Part shown: piece after piece, positions 28,187 through 37,186 of the stretch
Position numbering within the stretch: position 1 is the first letter of the stretch
Layout of the letters: each line of letters opens with the position of its first letter
Assembly: GCF_965223525.1 (NCBI RefSeq)
Contig: NZ_CBDCWX010000005.1
Coordinates: 2,604,001-2,668,000, forward strand
Reading direction: 5' to 3'
Origin: Leptofilum sp965223525
GTDB lineage: Bacteria > Chloroflexota > Anaerolineae > Promineifilales > Promineifilaceae
Length of the DNA stretch: 64,000 nucleotides
The notes under the pieces: generated by a model
What the model saw: the letters and a program-made list of their open reading frames with translations, nothing else
What the model was told of the DNA's origin: nothing
The model's database searches: none
Program-made: the position numbers and the translations under genes

Positions 28187-28549
28187 GTGAGAAATAACGG
28201 TGTGAAAAAACGCTGGATAAATCGGCCGTTCGGTAAAGGCTTCCTGGGTGGTATTGTCACAATGGCAGCTTGTTCTCTGTCCATGCCTTTTTCTGATCGC
28301 TTTGAGCCGACTTTCGATTCCGATTCAGGGGGAATTGTTCTTACCATTATTGTTAATTTAGGAATGCCGTTGGCAATTTTGCTTTTGGTCGGCTGGCTTG
28401 CCAATAAGGCTTTAGGTAACTTTGGCTTTGAGGGATTTAAGATTAGCGAAGAATTTCAGGCGAAAGGCTGTTTAGGCTATGTAGCTGGGGGATTTGCTTA
28501 TGTTATAGCTTCAATTGTGACTTTATCCTTGATCTTAATCCTAACGTGA
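28187..28549 (+). CDS. Small hypothetical membrane protein
   Basis: A 120-residue protein I do not recognise. Three hydrophobic segments are visible at about residues 17-33, 49-68 and 96-119; the stretch between the second and third is polar (FEGFKISEEFQAKG). GTG starts at 28187 or 28202 are both possible and neither has a strong ribosome site. Base and codon use look more AT-rich than its neighbours. It lies between the two formate dehydrogenase modules, just after the palindromic insertion, so it may be an intruder in the cluster rather than a subunit. Confidence 0.5.
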   Translation: MRNNGVKKRWINRPFGKGFLGGIVTMAACSLSMPFSDRFEPTFDSDSGGIVLTIIVNLGMPLAILLLVGWLANKALGNFGFEGFKISEEFQAKGCLGYVAGGFAYVIASIVTLSLILILT

Positions 28550-28578
28550 GCATTATAAAAAGATTCACGGAGAAAAAT

Positions 28579-29280
28579 ATGAGTGACACCGTAACGCTGA
28601 AAATAGATGGTCAAGAAGTGACCGTTGCCAAAGGCACAACGATTTTGGATGCGGCCGCACAAATCGGCATTAAAATTCCAGTCATTTGTTACCATCCGCA
28701 CCTGACGGCCAACGGGCTGTGCCGCATTTGCTCAGTGGATGCTGGGCATCGGGTGCAGTTGGCAGCTTGCGTCACTGAATGCAGCGACGGCATGGAAATT
28801 GTTACCAACTCAGAAGATGTGCAGCGCGGGCGGCGCACCCTTTTGGAAATGTTGGCTTCAACAGTTAACGTGGACGAATCTCCAGAAATCCTCGACTTGA
28901 TGGACAGCTACGAAGCGGAACCGCTCCGTTTTGCCGATGCCCAGCCGCGCACGACCCCCATCTACGACGACAATCCATTTTATTTGCGCGATTACAACCA
29001 GTGCATCAACTGTTGGCGCTGCGTGCAGGTTTGTGCTGATGATGCTCAGTTTGCCTTTGCACTCAGTTTTGACGGCCGTGGCTATGAAACTCAAATTGGT
29101 ACCTTCAATGGCAACGGCATGATGGACACGACTTGTGTGTTCTGTGGCCAATGTGTGGGCGTTTGCCCCACTGGGGCGTTGAAGCCGAAGCGGCAAGCCT
29201 TGTTGGAAGAGGGTGTTGATCCAGACTCCATTTTTGAGCAAACGCGACGCAAGCGAAAAGGCAAAAAGAAAAAATCGTGA
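28579..29280 (+). CDS. HoxU/NuoG-like ferredoxin subunit
   Basis: A 233-residue iron-sulfur protein matching the N-terminal part of NuoG or HoxU. A [2Fe-2S] domain (CYHPHL, CRIC, AACVTEC) is followed by two [4Fe-4S] motifs, CINCWRCVQVC and CVFCGQCVGVCPTGAL. The His-Cys cluster motif that usually lies between them is absent. It most likely links the second formate dehydrogenase (30735), which lacks any such domain, to a diaphorase. GGAG precedes the ATG at 28579; the stop overlaps the next start (GTGA). Confidence 0.85.
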   Translation: MSDTVTLKIDGQEVTVAKGTTILDAAAQIGIKIPVICYHPHLTANGLCRICSVDAGHRVQLAACVTECSDGMEIVTNSEDVQRGRRTLLEMLASTVNVDESPEILDLMDSYEAEPLRFADAQPRTTPIYDDNPFYLRDYNQCINCWRCVQVCADDAQFAFALSFDGRGYETQIGTFNGNGMMDTTCVFCGQCVGVCPTGALKPKRQALLEEGVDPDSIFEQTRRKRKGKKKKS

Positions 29281-30188
29281 TAATGAATACGGCCGTTACC
29301 CTCAATCTTTGGCCTCAAATATTGACTGCACACGGTAAAATTGTGCAATCTTTGCCGTCAACTACCCGACAGGCAATGATGTCATTGGTTGAATCGCTTG
29401 GCGTTGAGCCGAGGCATCTTTTTCATTTGATTTACATTGTTGAAAATTTTGATCCGAAGATGCTCTCAACGGCCGTTTATCAACGACGCGATCCCTTTGA
29501 TCATCGTGATGTTGTTGATTCGTTTTGGGCAGCTTGCTTGGAGACTGGTCTGCTACAAAATCATGATGAGCGAATGCAGATCACAGAAAAAGCAGCATCG
29601 GCTTGGCGGCAACGCTGGCACTTTTTGAACGAAGCGCTGGCTGATTTGGCATTACTGCCAGAGAGTAAACTGGTGAAGATAAATGAGCTATTGGCAAGCG
29701 TGGTAGCAGAAACGGCCATTTACGCCGAGACTTCTTCCGCATGGGCTTTCACCACACGCCGACAACTTGGGTTGAAGCCACCTGTGGATGCCCTAGCGCC
29801 GCTAGCCCAGTTTATCGAGTTGCGTATGGATTTAGGTGCTTTTCGAGACGACGCTCACTTGGCTGCCTGGCGTATTCAGCATGATGTTTCGCCTCACGCC
29901 TGGGAAATTTTGGGTATGATCTGGTCGCAGCAAGTCGCTACCGAAGACAGATTGGTAGAAGATTTGGCTCGTCGCGGCTTTTCACAACGAGAAACGGCCG
30001 TTGCCCTCAAGAATCTACAAAAATTGGGCTGGGTGGCTCAAAATGTCACAGAATATTCTTTGACTGAAGAAGGACAGACCATACGCGAAACGGCCGAACA
30101 GAAAACAAACGAAATCTTTTATCAACCCTGGTCAGTTTTATCAACCTCAGAGCTAGATGTTTTGCAGCGACACTTGTCTGAATTTTAA
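29277..30188 (+). CDS. Uncharacterised helical protein with winged-helix-like C-terminus
   Basis: A 303-residue protein of unknown function. It is predicted to be mostly helical. The stretch RLVEDLARRGFSQRETAVALKNLQKLGWV near residue 225-255, followed by a basic/acidic beta-like YSLTEEGQTIRE, looks like a MarR-type winged helix. Weak likeness to the SCO6745 family is possible. It overlaps the ferredoxin subunit gene by four bases and so is translated with it; a regulatory or assembly role in formate metabolism is inference from position. The start could also be the ATG at 29283. Confidence 0.5.
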   Translation: MIMNTAVTLNLWPQILTAHGKIVQSLPSTTRQAMMSLVESLGVEPRHLFHLIYIVENFDPKMLSTAVYQRRDPFDHRDVVDSFWAACLETGLLQNHDERMQITEKAASAWRQRWHFLNEALADLALLPESKLVKINELLASVVAETAIYAETSSAWAFTTRRQLGLKPPVDALAPLAQFIELRMDLGAFRDDAHLAAWRIQHDVSPHAWEILGMIWSQQVATEDRLVEDLARRGFSQRETAVALKNLQKLGWVAQNVTEYSLTEEGQTIRETAEQKTNEIFYQPWSVLSTSELDVLQRHLSEF

Positions 30189-30211
30189 AACGCCTGAGAA
30201 AAGAGAGATCA

Positions 30212-30688
30212 ATGCAAGAAAATCAGCAGCTCATTCGCAATTTTTACACGGCTTTTCAGAAGCGGGATTATGCAGGCATGAACGCTTGCTATCATCCAGA
30301 GGTTCACTTTTCTGACCCGGCATTTGGTGATTTGTATGGCAAGCAGGCGATGGCGATGTGGCATATGTTGTGTGAGCGTGGCAAGGATTTGCAGATTACA
30401 TTCCGGGATGTGCTGGCGACGCAAAACAGCGGCCAGACACACTGGGAGGCAGTATACATATTCTCGACTGGGCGTAAGGTACACAACCGCATTGACGCTC
30501 ATTTCAACTTCGCAGATGGCTTAATCATTCGTCACGCCGATGATTTTGACTTTTACCGCTGGATGCGGATGGCATTGGGTATTCCGGGGTTGTTGGCAGG
30601 CTGGACACCCATGATGCAGAAGAAGGTGAGGGAAATGGCCGTTTCTGGTCTGGAGAAATTCATCGCCAATCATCCCGAATATCAATAA
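30212..30688 (+). CDS. SnoaL/NTF2-like protein
   Basis: A 158-residue NTF2-like fold protein. IRNFYTAFQKRDYAGMNACYHPEVHFSDPAFG at the N-terminus and the later WEAVYIFSTGRKVHNRI and FNFADGLIIRHADDFD are typical of the SnoaL/polyketide-cyclase-like superfamily. Members serve as isomerases, hydrolases or small-ligand binders, and many are uncharacterised. It lies between the ferredoxin subunit pair and fdhA2 in the same direction, so cotranscription is likely, but no link to formate is known. Confidence 0.8.
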   Translation: MQENQQLIRNFYTAFQKRDYAGMNACYHPEVHFSDPAFGDLYGKQAMAMWHMLCERGKDLQITFRDVLATQNSGQTHWEAVYIFSTGRKVHNRIDAHFNFADGLIIRHADDFDFYRWMRMALGIPGLLAGWTPMMQKKVREMAVSGLEKFIANHPEYQ

Positions 30689-30734
30689 TAAAAAGAGGAA
30701 ACCCTACAGAGAAACAATACTTGGAGGAACTCCG

Positions 30735-32906
30735 ATGATTACACCGGATAAGACAGTAAGAACCACCTGCCCATACTGCGGTGTGGGTTGCCAAATGCAG
30801 TTGCAGGTGAAAGATGATTACATTTATGCAGTCGAAGCCCCGTTTGATGCCGCGCCCAACTACGGCATGTTGTGCGTCAAGGGACGATTTGGTACGGATT
30901 ATGTCAAGCACCCCGGTCGCGTAAAAACGCCGCTCATCCGGGCAAATATGGAAGAGGGGCGCAGTGCCAAGCCCGTGTGGCGCGAAGCCACCTGGGACGA
31001 AGCCCTGGACTTCGTGGCAGACAATCTGGCTCGCATTGCCCAAGAAAGCGGCGGCGACGCCATTGCCAGTTACGCCAGCGCCAAAGCCACCAACGAAGAC
31101 AACTACATCTTCCAAAAGGTGATGCGGGCTCTGATTCGCACCAACAATGTGGATCACTGTGCTCGACTGTGCCATGCGGGTTCCGTGACTGGTTTGCAGC
31201 TTTCAATCGGCTCCAGCGCCATGTCCAACTCCATTGCCGAAATGGAAAATTTGGAAGCATTTATTGTGACCGGTTCCAATACCACTGAAACCCATCCGGT
31301 GATTTCCAACTTCCTCAAGAAGGCAGTGCGTAAAAATGGGGCGAAGCTGATTGTAGTTGATCCACGCCGGATTGAGATGACCGACTTTTCTACCGTCTGG
31401 CTGCGCCAAAACCCTGGCACGGATGTAGCTGTTTTCCAGGCAATGGCGCACGTGGTCGTGAAAGAAAAGCTGTATGACGAAGAATTTATCGCCGAGCGGA
31501 CGGAAGGCTTCAACGACTATTTAGAATCGCTGGAGGAGTTTACGCCAGAGTGGGCAGAGACGGTTAGCGGCGTACCTGCTGACGACATTCGGGCAGCGGC
31601 GCGGATTTATGCCAAAGCAGAACGCGCTTCTATTTATTGGGGCATGGGCATTAGCCAAAGTACGCACGGCACGGACAACACGCTCTCGCTGGTGAATTTG
31701 GCGATGATGTGCGGCCATGTGGGCAAAGCGGGAACGGGGGTGAATCCATTGCGCGGCCAAAACAACGTACAGGGCTGCTCAGATAGCGGTGGCTTGCCCA
31801 ACGTGTTTACCGCTTACCAAAACGTGGCTGATCCGGCAACGAAGGCCAAATTTGAGGAATTTTGGGGGACTGAGTTGAATCCGCAGCCCGGTTTGACGGC
31901 GACGGAGATGGTGACTGGAGCGTTGCATGGCTCGGTGCGGGGCATGTTTGTCCTAGGTGAAAACCCCATGATGAGTGAGCCAAATCAGCACCACACGCGC
32001 CATTCGTTAGAGCAGCTAGATTTTATGGTGTGTCAAGACATCTTCATTAACGAGACGGGCGAAATGGCGGACGTTATTTTGCCCGCAACGAGCTTTGCGG
32101 AAAAAGACGGCACGTTTACGAACACAGACAGGCGGGTGCAGCGGTGCCGTACGGCCGTTCCCCCCGTAGGCAACTCCCGCGCAGATTGGGACATCTTGTG
32201 TGATCTCGGCCGTCGCATTGAGCAGCGGCTGGGGCTGGAACTGACCAATGGCTTCGATTTTTCTCATCCCAGCGAGATTTGGGAAGAGATGCGCCAGCTA
32301 ACGCCAGATTTTTGGGGCATTGATTATGACCGGCTTGAGCGCGAGGGTGGCGTTCATTGGCCGTGTCCCAGCTTTGATCATCCCGGTACGCCCTTCCTCT
32401 TTGCTGATGGCTTCCCGCGAGGGCGGGGCAAGTTCTGGGAAGTTGAGTATGGCACAAAATCAGAGCAGCCAGATGCGGACTATCCGTTCAATCTCAGCAC
32501 CGGGCGAGTGCTGTACCACTGGAGTGGCAGCACGATGACGGGGCGTTCTTCATTGGAAAATGTGTACCCCGAGGCGACGTGCGAGATGCACCCGGACGAT
32601 GCTAGAGATTTAGGATTGGAGACTGGCGATTGGGTTACTGTTGCTTCTCGGCGTGGTGAAATTACGTTGCGACTGTTGGTGACAGAGCGCTCGTTGCCCA
32701 AAACCATCTTTGTACCGTTTCACTTTGCCGAGGCGGCGGCGAATTTGCTGACGCTGGATCGGGTGGATGATCGGGCGAAGATACCGGATTACAAGAATAC
32801 GGCCGTTCGCATCCAAAAAAGTAGCCCACCCGAAGGTTGGGACGAAGGCTACGAAGAACCGCTGTTGGAGCGAGGTGCTATCAAAGACCCGGTGCAAATT
32901 CATTAA
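30735..32906 (+). CDS. fdhA: Formate dehydrogenase alpha subunit, cysteine type
   Basis: A 723-residue molybdopterin oxidoreductase of the formate dehydrogenase family. It begins directly with the cluster motif CPYCGVGC, so it lacks the ferredoxin-like N-terminus of the 25146 protein and probably uses the separate subunit at 28579. The active site reads HCARLCHAGSVTGL, with Cys in the place of Sec, and NPLRGQNNVQG carries the catalytic Arg. NTDRRVQR and the C-terminal cofactor-binding block PFHFAEAAANLLT complete the family pattern. GGAGG lies before the ATG. Cys forms are slower than Sec forms in known enzymes, so the pair may respond to selenium supply. Confidence 0.92.
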   Translation: MITPDKTVRTTCPYCGVGCQMQLQVKDDYIYAVEAPFDAAPNYGMLCVKGRFGTDYVKHPGRVKTPLIRANMEEGRSAKPVWREATWDEALDFVADNLARIAQESGGDAIASYASAKATNEDNYIFQKVMRALIRTNNVDHCARLCHAGSVTGLQLSIGSSAMSNSIAEMENLEAFIVTGSNTTETHPVISNFLKKAVRKNGAKLIVVDPRRIEMTDFSTVWLRQNPGTDVAVFQAMAHVVVKEKLYDEEFIAERTEGFNDYLESLEEFTPEWAETVSGVPADDIRAAARIYAKAERASIYWGMGISQSTHGTDNTLSLVNLAMMCGHVGKAGTGVNPLRGQNNVQGCSDSGGLPNVFTAYQNVADPATKAKFEEFWGTELNPQPGLTATEMVTGALHGSVRGMFVLGENPMMSEPNQHHTRHSLEQLDFMVCQDIFINETGEMADVILPATSFAEKDGTFTNTDRRVQRCRTAVPPVGNSRADWDILCDLGRRIEQRLGLELTNGFDFSHPSEIWEEMRQLTPDFWGIDYDRLEREGGVHWPCPSFDHPGTPFLFADGFPRGRGKFWEVEYGTKSEQPDADYPFNLSTGRVLYHWSGSTMTGRSSLENVYPEATCEMHPDDARDLGLETGDWVTVASRRGEITLRLLVTERSLPKTIFVPFHFAEAAANLLTLDRVDDRAKIPDYKNTAVRIQKSSPPEGWDEGYEEPLLERGAIKDPVQIH

Positions 32907-32911
32907 GAATT

Positions 32912-32971
32912 GGCCACAGCGAACATAGAGGAAAAGAGAAATTCTCTAAAAACTCTGTGTGCTCTGTGGCA
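32912..32971. repeat. CACAGAGA-type inverted repeat
   Basis: GCCACAGCGAACATAGAGG and CTCTGTGTGCTCTGTGGC are imperfect inverse copies around an AT-rich centre. The element fills the gap between fdhA2 and the SDR gene and belongs to the family also seen near 10.3, 35.5, 44.8 and 45.8 kb. Confidence 0.6.
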
Positions 32972-32990
32972 AAAAAAGGGAATTTTTGGT

Positions 32991-33782
32991 ATGGAGCTTG
33001 GCCTAAAAAACAAAGTGATTATGGTAGCGGCAGCCAGCAAAGGGCTTGGCTACGGCATTGCCCAAGCTGTGGCGCAAGAGGGTGCGCGTGTTTCCGTTGG
33101 TAGCCGCACCGAGGCCGATATTTTGGCTGCGGCAGATGCACTGCGCCGCGAAACTGGTGCGGAAACGCTGGGCAGCGTGCTAGATGCGCGGGATGCGGCT
33201 TCCATAAACAATTGGGTCGAGGCAACTGTGGCTAAATTTGGCGGCGTGGATGGCTTGGTTGTGAATGCCGGTGGCCCACCAGCCGGGGGCTTTGATGATT
33301 TTGACGATGCCGCCTGGCAAGCTGCGTTTGAACTGACCATGATGAGCAGCGTGCGGATGATTCGCGCTGCACTGCCGCACCTGCGGGTGCGCGGTGGCGG
33401 CTCGATATTGGCTGTGACCTCTTCGTCGGTGAAGGAGCCAATTGATATTTTGTTGCTGTCTAACGTGATGCGCTCTGGGGTGGTGAGCTTGCTCAAGAGC
33501 CTGTCGCGGGAGATGGCTCCAGAGAAGATTCGGGTAAACAATTTGGTGCCGGGGCGCATTTTAACAGACCGGGTGAAATCGCTGGATGCAATTGGTGCGA
33601 AAAGCAGTGGACGCAGCGTGGCGGAGCAGCAGGCAATGCAGGAAGCTCAAATTCCGTGGGGACGGTACGGCACGATTGAGGAATTTGGTCGGGCGGGGGC
33701 TTTTTTGCTGTCGGATGCGGCCAGCTACATTACGGGCGAAACGCTGATTGTAGATGGTGGGGCGATGAAGACTGTATGGTAA
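32991..33782 (+). CDS. Atypical short-chain dehydrogenase/reductase
   Basis: A 263-residue SDR-fold protein. The start was placed at MELGLKNK; the frame is open upstream but runs into a repeat. The cofactor motif reads AAASKGLGYGIA rather than TGxxxGxG. NAGGPPAG and the TSSSVKEP segment are present, but the place of the Tyr-x3-Lys pair reads LLLSNVMRSG, with neither residue. The C-terminal GETLIVDGG is normal. A subgroup of bacterial SDRs lacks YxxxK in the same way. Whether it is a catalyst is unclear. It precedes an enoyl-CoA hydratase-like gene by 21 bases. Confidence 0.8.
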   Translation: MELGLKNKVIMVAAASKGLGYGIAQAVAQEGARVSVGSRTEADILAAADALRRETGAETLGSVLDARDAASINNWVEATVAKFGGVDGLVVNAGGPPAGGFDDFDDAAWQAAFELTMMSSVRMIRAALPHLRVRGGGSILAVTSSSVKEPIDILLLSNVMRSGVVSLLKSLSREMAPEKIRVNNLVPGRILTDRVKSLDAIGAKSSGRSVAEQQAMQEAQIPWGRYGTIEEFGRAGAFLLSDAASYITGETLIVDGGAMKTVW

Positions 33783-33803
33783 TGGTTAATTTTGAGGGTT
33801 GTT

Positions 33804-34586
33804 GTGAGTGAGGTTGCGTTGCGGCAGGATGGGACGGTGTTGACGGTGGCATTGAATCGGCCAGAGGTGCATAATGCCATGACGCCGACGATGATTAAGG
33901 AATTAACGGCCGTTTTCCAATCAATCCCTGAAAAAGAAGATGTGCGGGTGGTGGTGCTGACGGGCAACGGCCGTTCCTTCTGTGCTGGAGCTGACTTGAG
34001 CTTCATGCGGGCGGCTGCCGATTATACTTTTGCCGAAAATGTGCAGGATGGCGAGGGTATTTTTGACCTGATGCTGATGATTGAGCAATGCCCACGTCCG
34101 GTTGTGGGTCGCATAAATGGGGCAGCGATTGGCGGCGGTGTGGGGCTGGTAAGCTGCTGCGACATTGTGGTGGCGGTAGATAGCGCCAAATTTGGCTTTA
34201 GCGAAGCACGGCTGGGCATTGTGCCTGCGGTTATCTCACCGTTTGTGGTGGGTAAAATTGGGGTGGGCAACGCCCGTGAACTGTTTTTGACCGGGGAGCG
34301 GTTTGATGCGGCAAAAGCGCAGCAGATAGGGCTGGTGAATCATGTGGTGGCAGAGGATGAGTTGGATACGGCCGTTTCCGAACGCATCCATCAACTCCTC
34401 CAGGCTGCCCCCGGTGCCCAAGCTGCCGCCAAAGCACTCATTCGCCAGGTGGCATACCAGCCCAAAGCGGCAATGCGCGGCACCACTTCGGAACTGATTG
34501 CCCGCCTGCGCGACAGCGACGAGGGGCGCGAAGGGATGAGTTCTTTCCTGGAAAAGCGTAAACCCTGGTGGCAAGAAAATAACTGA
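33804..34586 (+). CDS. Enoyl-CoA hydratase/isomerase, methylglutaconyl-CoA-hydratase-like
   Basis: A 260-residue crotonase-fold protein. NGRSFCAGADL forms the first half of the oxyanion hole and NGAAIGGGVGLVSCCDI the second. FSEARLGIVPAVISPFVV resembles LiuC/methylglutaconyl-CoA hydratases of leucine breakdown, which share the PAVISP block. In mitochondrial crotonase two Glu act; the one in the GGGxE position is Gly here while the second (SEARLG) is kept. The GTG at 33804 follows a GAGGG ribosome site; a TTG 12 bases earlier is possible. A biotin carboxylase lies 1 kb downstream, which fits a branched-acid pathway but does not prove it. Confidence 0.8.
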   Translation: MSEVALRQDGTVLTVALNRPEVHNAMTPTMIKELTAVFQSIPEKEDVRVVVLTGNGRSFCAGADLSFMRAAADYTFAENVQDGEGIFDLMLMIEQCPRPVVGRINGAAIGGGVGLVSCCDIVVAVDSAKFGFSEARLGIVPAVISPFVVGKIGVGNARELFLTGERFDAAKAQQIGLVNHVVAEDELDTAVSERIHQLLQAAPGAQAAAKALIRQVAYQPKAAMRGTTSELIARLRDSDEGREGMSSFLEKRKPWWQENN

Positions 34587-34660
34587 GATGAAAATTCACA
34601 CTGATTTTTTTGTATTTGTGTAAATCATTGTGCGTCTGTGCCCTATTTGACGGATGAGCT

Positions 34661-35467
34661 ATGACAGAAACGGCCGTTATTCAAAAATCCCCCCATCCCT
34701 TTACCAAAGCGATTCTCATTGAGCATTTGCAAGCATTGGGCGTGCAGCCTGGCATGGTTTTGCTGGTGCATTCCAGCTTAAGCAAAATAGGGTATGTGCC
34801 CTGTGGCGCGGTGACGGTGGTTCAGGCTTTGCAAGAAACCCTGACCGAGGCTGGTACGCTGGTGATGCCAACCCATACTAGCGATTACACTGATCCAGCC
34901 CTGTGGCAAAATCCGCCAGTGCCAGAAGCGTGGCAACAAACGATTCGGGAAGCGATGCCCGCGTTTGATCCGCAGCTAACACCAACGCGGAGTATGGGAG
35001 CAATTCCAGAGCTGTTTCGCACCTGGCCCGGTGTGTTTCGCAGCAATCATCCGCAGGTTTCGTTTGCGGCCTGGGGTCGTCATGCAGTGGCCATCACCGC
35101 AGACCATCAGCTAGAGTTGAGCATGGGCGAAGGCTCGCCGCTGGCGCGAGTTTATGATTTGGATGGGTTTGTGCTGCTGCTTGGCGTGGGGCACGGCAAC
35201 AATACGTCGTTCCATCTGGCAGAAGGGCGGGCTGGTGTGCGAAAAATGATGCGGCAGGGAGCGCCTATTTGGGCAGACGGCCGTCGCCAATGGCAATGGT
35301 TCAATGATTTGGATTACGACGACGACTCCTTCCCCAAAATTGGGGCTGATTTTGAGCAAGCGCATTCAGTGCAAATTGGCAAGGTGGGGTTGGCAGAATG
35401 CAGGCTGTTTCATCAGAAAACGGCCGTTGACTTTGCCACCGATTGGCTCAAAAATCGCGCTGCTTGA
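34661..35467 (+). CDS. AAC(3)-family N-acetyltransferase
   Basis: A 268-residue protein of the antibiotic acetyltransferase (AAC(3)) family, which moves acetyl from acetyl-CoA to an amine. VHSSLSKIGYV, TLVMPTHTSDYTDP, TRSMGAIPELFRTWPGVFRSNHPQVSFAAWG and LLLGVGHGNNTSFHLAE are the conserved blocks. Chromosomal members outside known resistance genes often act on unknown amines, so a true resistance role should not be assumed. The gap before it (34587-34660) is AT-rich and holds no clear element beyond a diffuse GTGCGTCTGTG-like repeat. Confidence 0.85.
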   Translation: MTETAVIQKSPHPFTKAILIEHLQALGVQPGMVLLVHSSLSKIGYVPCGAVTVVQALQETLTEAGTLVMPTHTSDYTDPALWQNPPVPEAWQQTIREAMPAFDPQLTPTRSMGAIPELFRTWPGVFRSNHPQVSFAAWGRHAVAITADHQLELSMGEGSPLARVYDLDGFVLLLGVGHGNNTSFHLAEGRAGVRKMMRQGAPIWADGRRQWQWFNDLDYDDDSFPKIGADFEQAHSVQIGKVGLAECRLFHQKTAVDFATDWLKNRAA

Positions 35468-35525
35468 GGTTCTAAACAGTTGCGTGGTGCAAAGAAGCCG
35501 CCGTAAACTTGAGCAATCTCTAAAA

Positions 35526-35543
35526 TCTCTGTGAACTCTGTGA
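35526..35543. repeat. CTCTGTGAACTCTGTG dispersed repeat
   Basis: TCTCTGTGAACTCTGTGA lies just before the ribosome site of the biotin carboxylase gene. One further copy of the CACAGAG family. Confidence 0.5.
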
Positions 35544-35563
35544 CTTATGATTAAGGAAAATCT

Positions 35564-37069
35564 ATGTTTCGGAAAGTGTTGATTGCGAACCGAGGTGAAA
35601 TTGCGCGGCGGCTGGTTTTGGCCTGCCATGAACTGGGAATTACGGCCGTTGCCATCTACTCAGATGCCGATGCGGAGGCTCCCTGGGTGCGACTGGCCGA
35701 CGAACGGTACAATCTGCCCGGCGTGAGTGCCACAGAGACCTACTTGAACCAAACGGCCGTTCTGGACATTGCTACGGCCTGCGGTGCAGAAGCTATTCAT
35801 CCCGGCTACGGCTTTTTGAGTGAAAACGCCGCCTTTGCCGCAGCCTGCGCCGAACGCGGTATCGCTTTCATCGGTCCCGGTCCGGAAGCAATCGACTTGA
35901 TGGGCAGCAAGGCCAAATCCCGTGAGATTGCAGAGCAGGCGGGTGTCCCCATCGTGCCGGGCGTGGACGGGGCAGGGATGAGTGCGGCAGCGTTGCAAAC
36001 GGCCGTTTCCCACATCGAATACCCCATACTCATCAAAGCCAGTGCGGGCGGGGGTGGCAAAGGGATGCGCGTCGTCTGGTCTGCTGACGAATTTGCCGAT
36101 GCCGTGCAGGCAGCACGGAGTGAAGCCCAAAACTCCTTTGGCGACGATCATGTGCTCGTCGAAAAATATTTCACGGAGATTCACCATGTTGAAATTCAGG
36201 TATTGGGCGACCAGCACGGCAATGTGCTGCACTTGTTTGAGCGTGAGTGCAGCATCCAGCGGCGGCACCAAAAAATCATTGAAGAGACACCTGCTCCGGT
36301 CATTCAGGATGATGATTTGCGGCAGCGCATGGCGGCAGCGGCCGTTTCCTTAGCCAAAGCGGTCAATTACAGCAGCGCAGGCACGGTGGAGTTCATTGTG
36401 GACGAAAAAGGCGGCTTCTACTTTTTAGAGATGAACACGCGGCTTCAGGTGGAGCATCCGGTCACGGAACTGGTTACGGGCGTTGATCTGGCCGTTTGGC
36501 AAATTCGCATAGCCAGTGGCGAACGACTGCCATTTGGCCAAGACGACATTCAGCAGCGTGGCCACGCCATTGAATGCCGCGTGTATGCAGAAGACCCGGC
36601 CAACAATTTTTTGCCTTCAATTGGGGAGATTACACGGTACGAACGGCCGTCTGGCCCTGGTATTCGCGTGGATGATGGGATTGAGTCAGGAACGGCCGTT
36701 TCGCCCTATTACGATCCCATGCTAGCCAAAGTGATCACCTGGGGGCACAGCCGCGAGGAAGCCATTGGCAAGATGGTTCGCGCTTTGCAGCAAACAGTTG
36801 TCTTGGGCGTGACTACCAACATTCCGTACCTGCTGGCCATCCTACAAGAGCCAACCTTTTGCAGCGGCCACACCAGCACCAGCTACCTGCAACAAATCTT
36901 CCCCAACTGGCAGCCAGAGGCGCTGGATGACGACGGCTGGCTGGGTGCGGCCGTTTTTGAGTTGCTGCAAGGTGGGGGCAAAAAAGTGGGAACGGCCGTT
37001 ACCGCTACAGAATCCAACGCTTACGATCCTTGGGGGGAAACGGCCGTGTGGCGCAACGTCCGCCGCTAA
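35564..37069 (+). CDS. accC: Biotin carboxylase subunit of an acyl-CoA carboxylase
   Basis: A 501-residue biotin carboxylase. VLIANRGEIARR, HPGYGFLSENAAFA, the ATP-grasp glycine loop KASAGGGGKGMR, HVEIQVLGD, ECSIQRRHQKIIEE and FLEMNTRLQVEHPVTE, with the catalytic Arg and Glu, are all intact. It is about 50 residues longer than E. coli AccC; the tail ends DPWGETAVWR, which resembles the point where methylcrotonyl- or propionyl-CoA carboxylase alpha chains enter their next domain, but the chain stops there with no biotinyl (BCCP) domain. A separate BCCP and carboxyltransferase must lie elsewhere. AAGGAAA precedes the ATG. Confidence 0.88.
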   Translation: MFRKVLIANRGEIARRLVLACHELGITAVAIYSDADAEAPWVRLADERYNLPGVSATETYLNQTAVLDIATACGAEAIHPGYGFLSENAAFAAACAERGIAFIGPGPEAIDLMGSKAKSREIAEQAGVPIVPGVDGAGMSAAALQTAVSHIEYPILIKASAGGGGKGMRVVWSADEFADAVQAARSEAQNSFGDDHVLVEKYFTEIHHVEIQVLGDQHGNVLHLFERECSIQRRHQKIIEETPAPVIQDDDLRQRMAAAAVSLAKAVNYSSAGTVEFIVDEKGGFYFLEMNTRLQVEHPVTELVTGVDLAVWQIRIASGERLPFGQDDIQQRGHAIECRVYAEDPANNFLPSIGEITRYERPSGPGIRVDDGIESGTAVSPYYDPMLAKVITWGHSREEAIGKMVRALQQTVVLGVTTNIPYLLAILQEPTFCSGHTSTSYLQQIFPNWQPEALDDDGWLGAAVFELLQGGGKKVGTAVTATESNAYDPWGETAVWRNVRR

Positions 37070-37186
37070 TTTATGCGATGTCTAAAAAAGACAAGAGGAT
37101 AAGGTTTACAGGTTGCGCCAAATTCGGCATAATATCCCCGCACCAACCGAAGTTTTGAACCCAAGCATACGCAAAGGCAACGTCTT

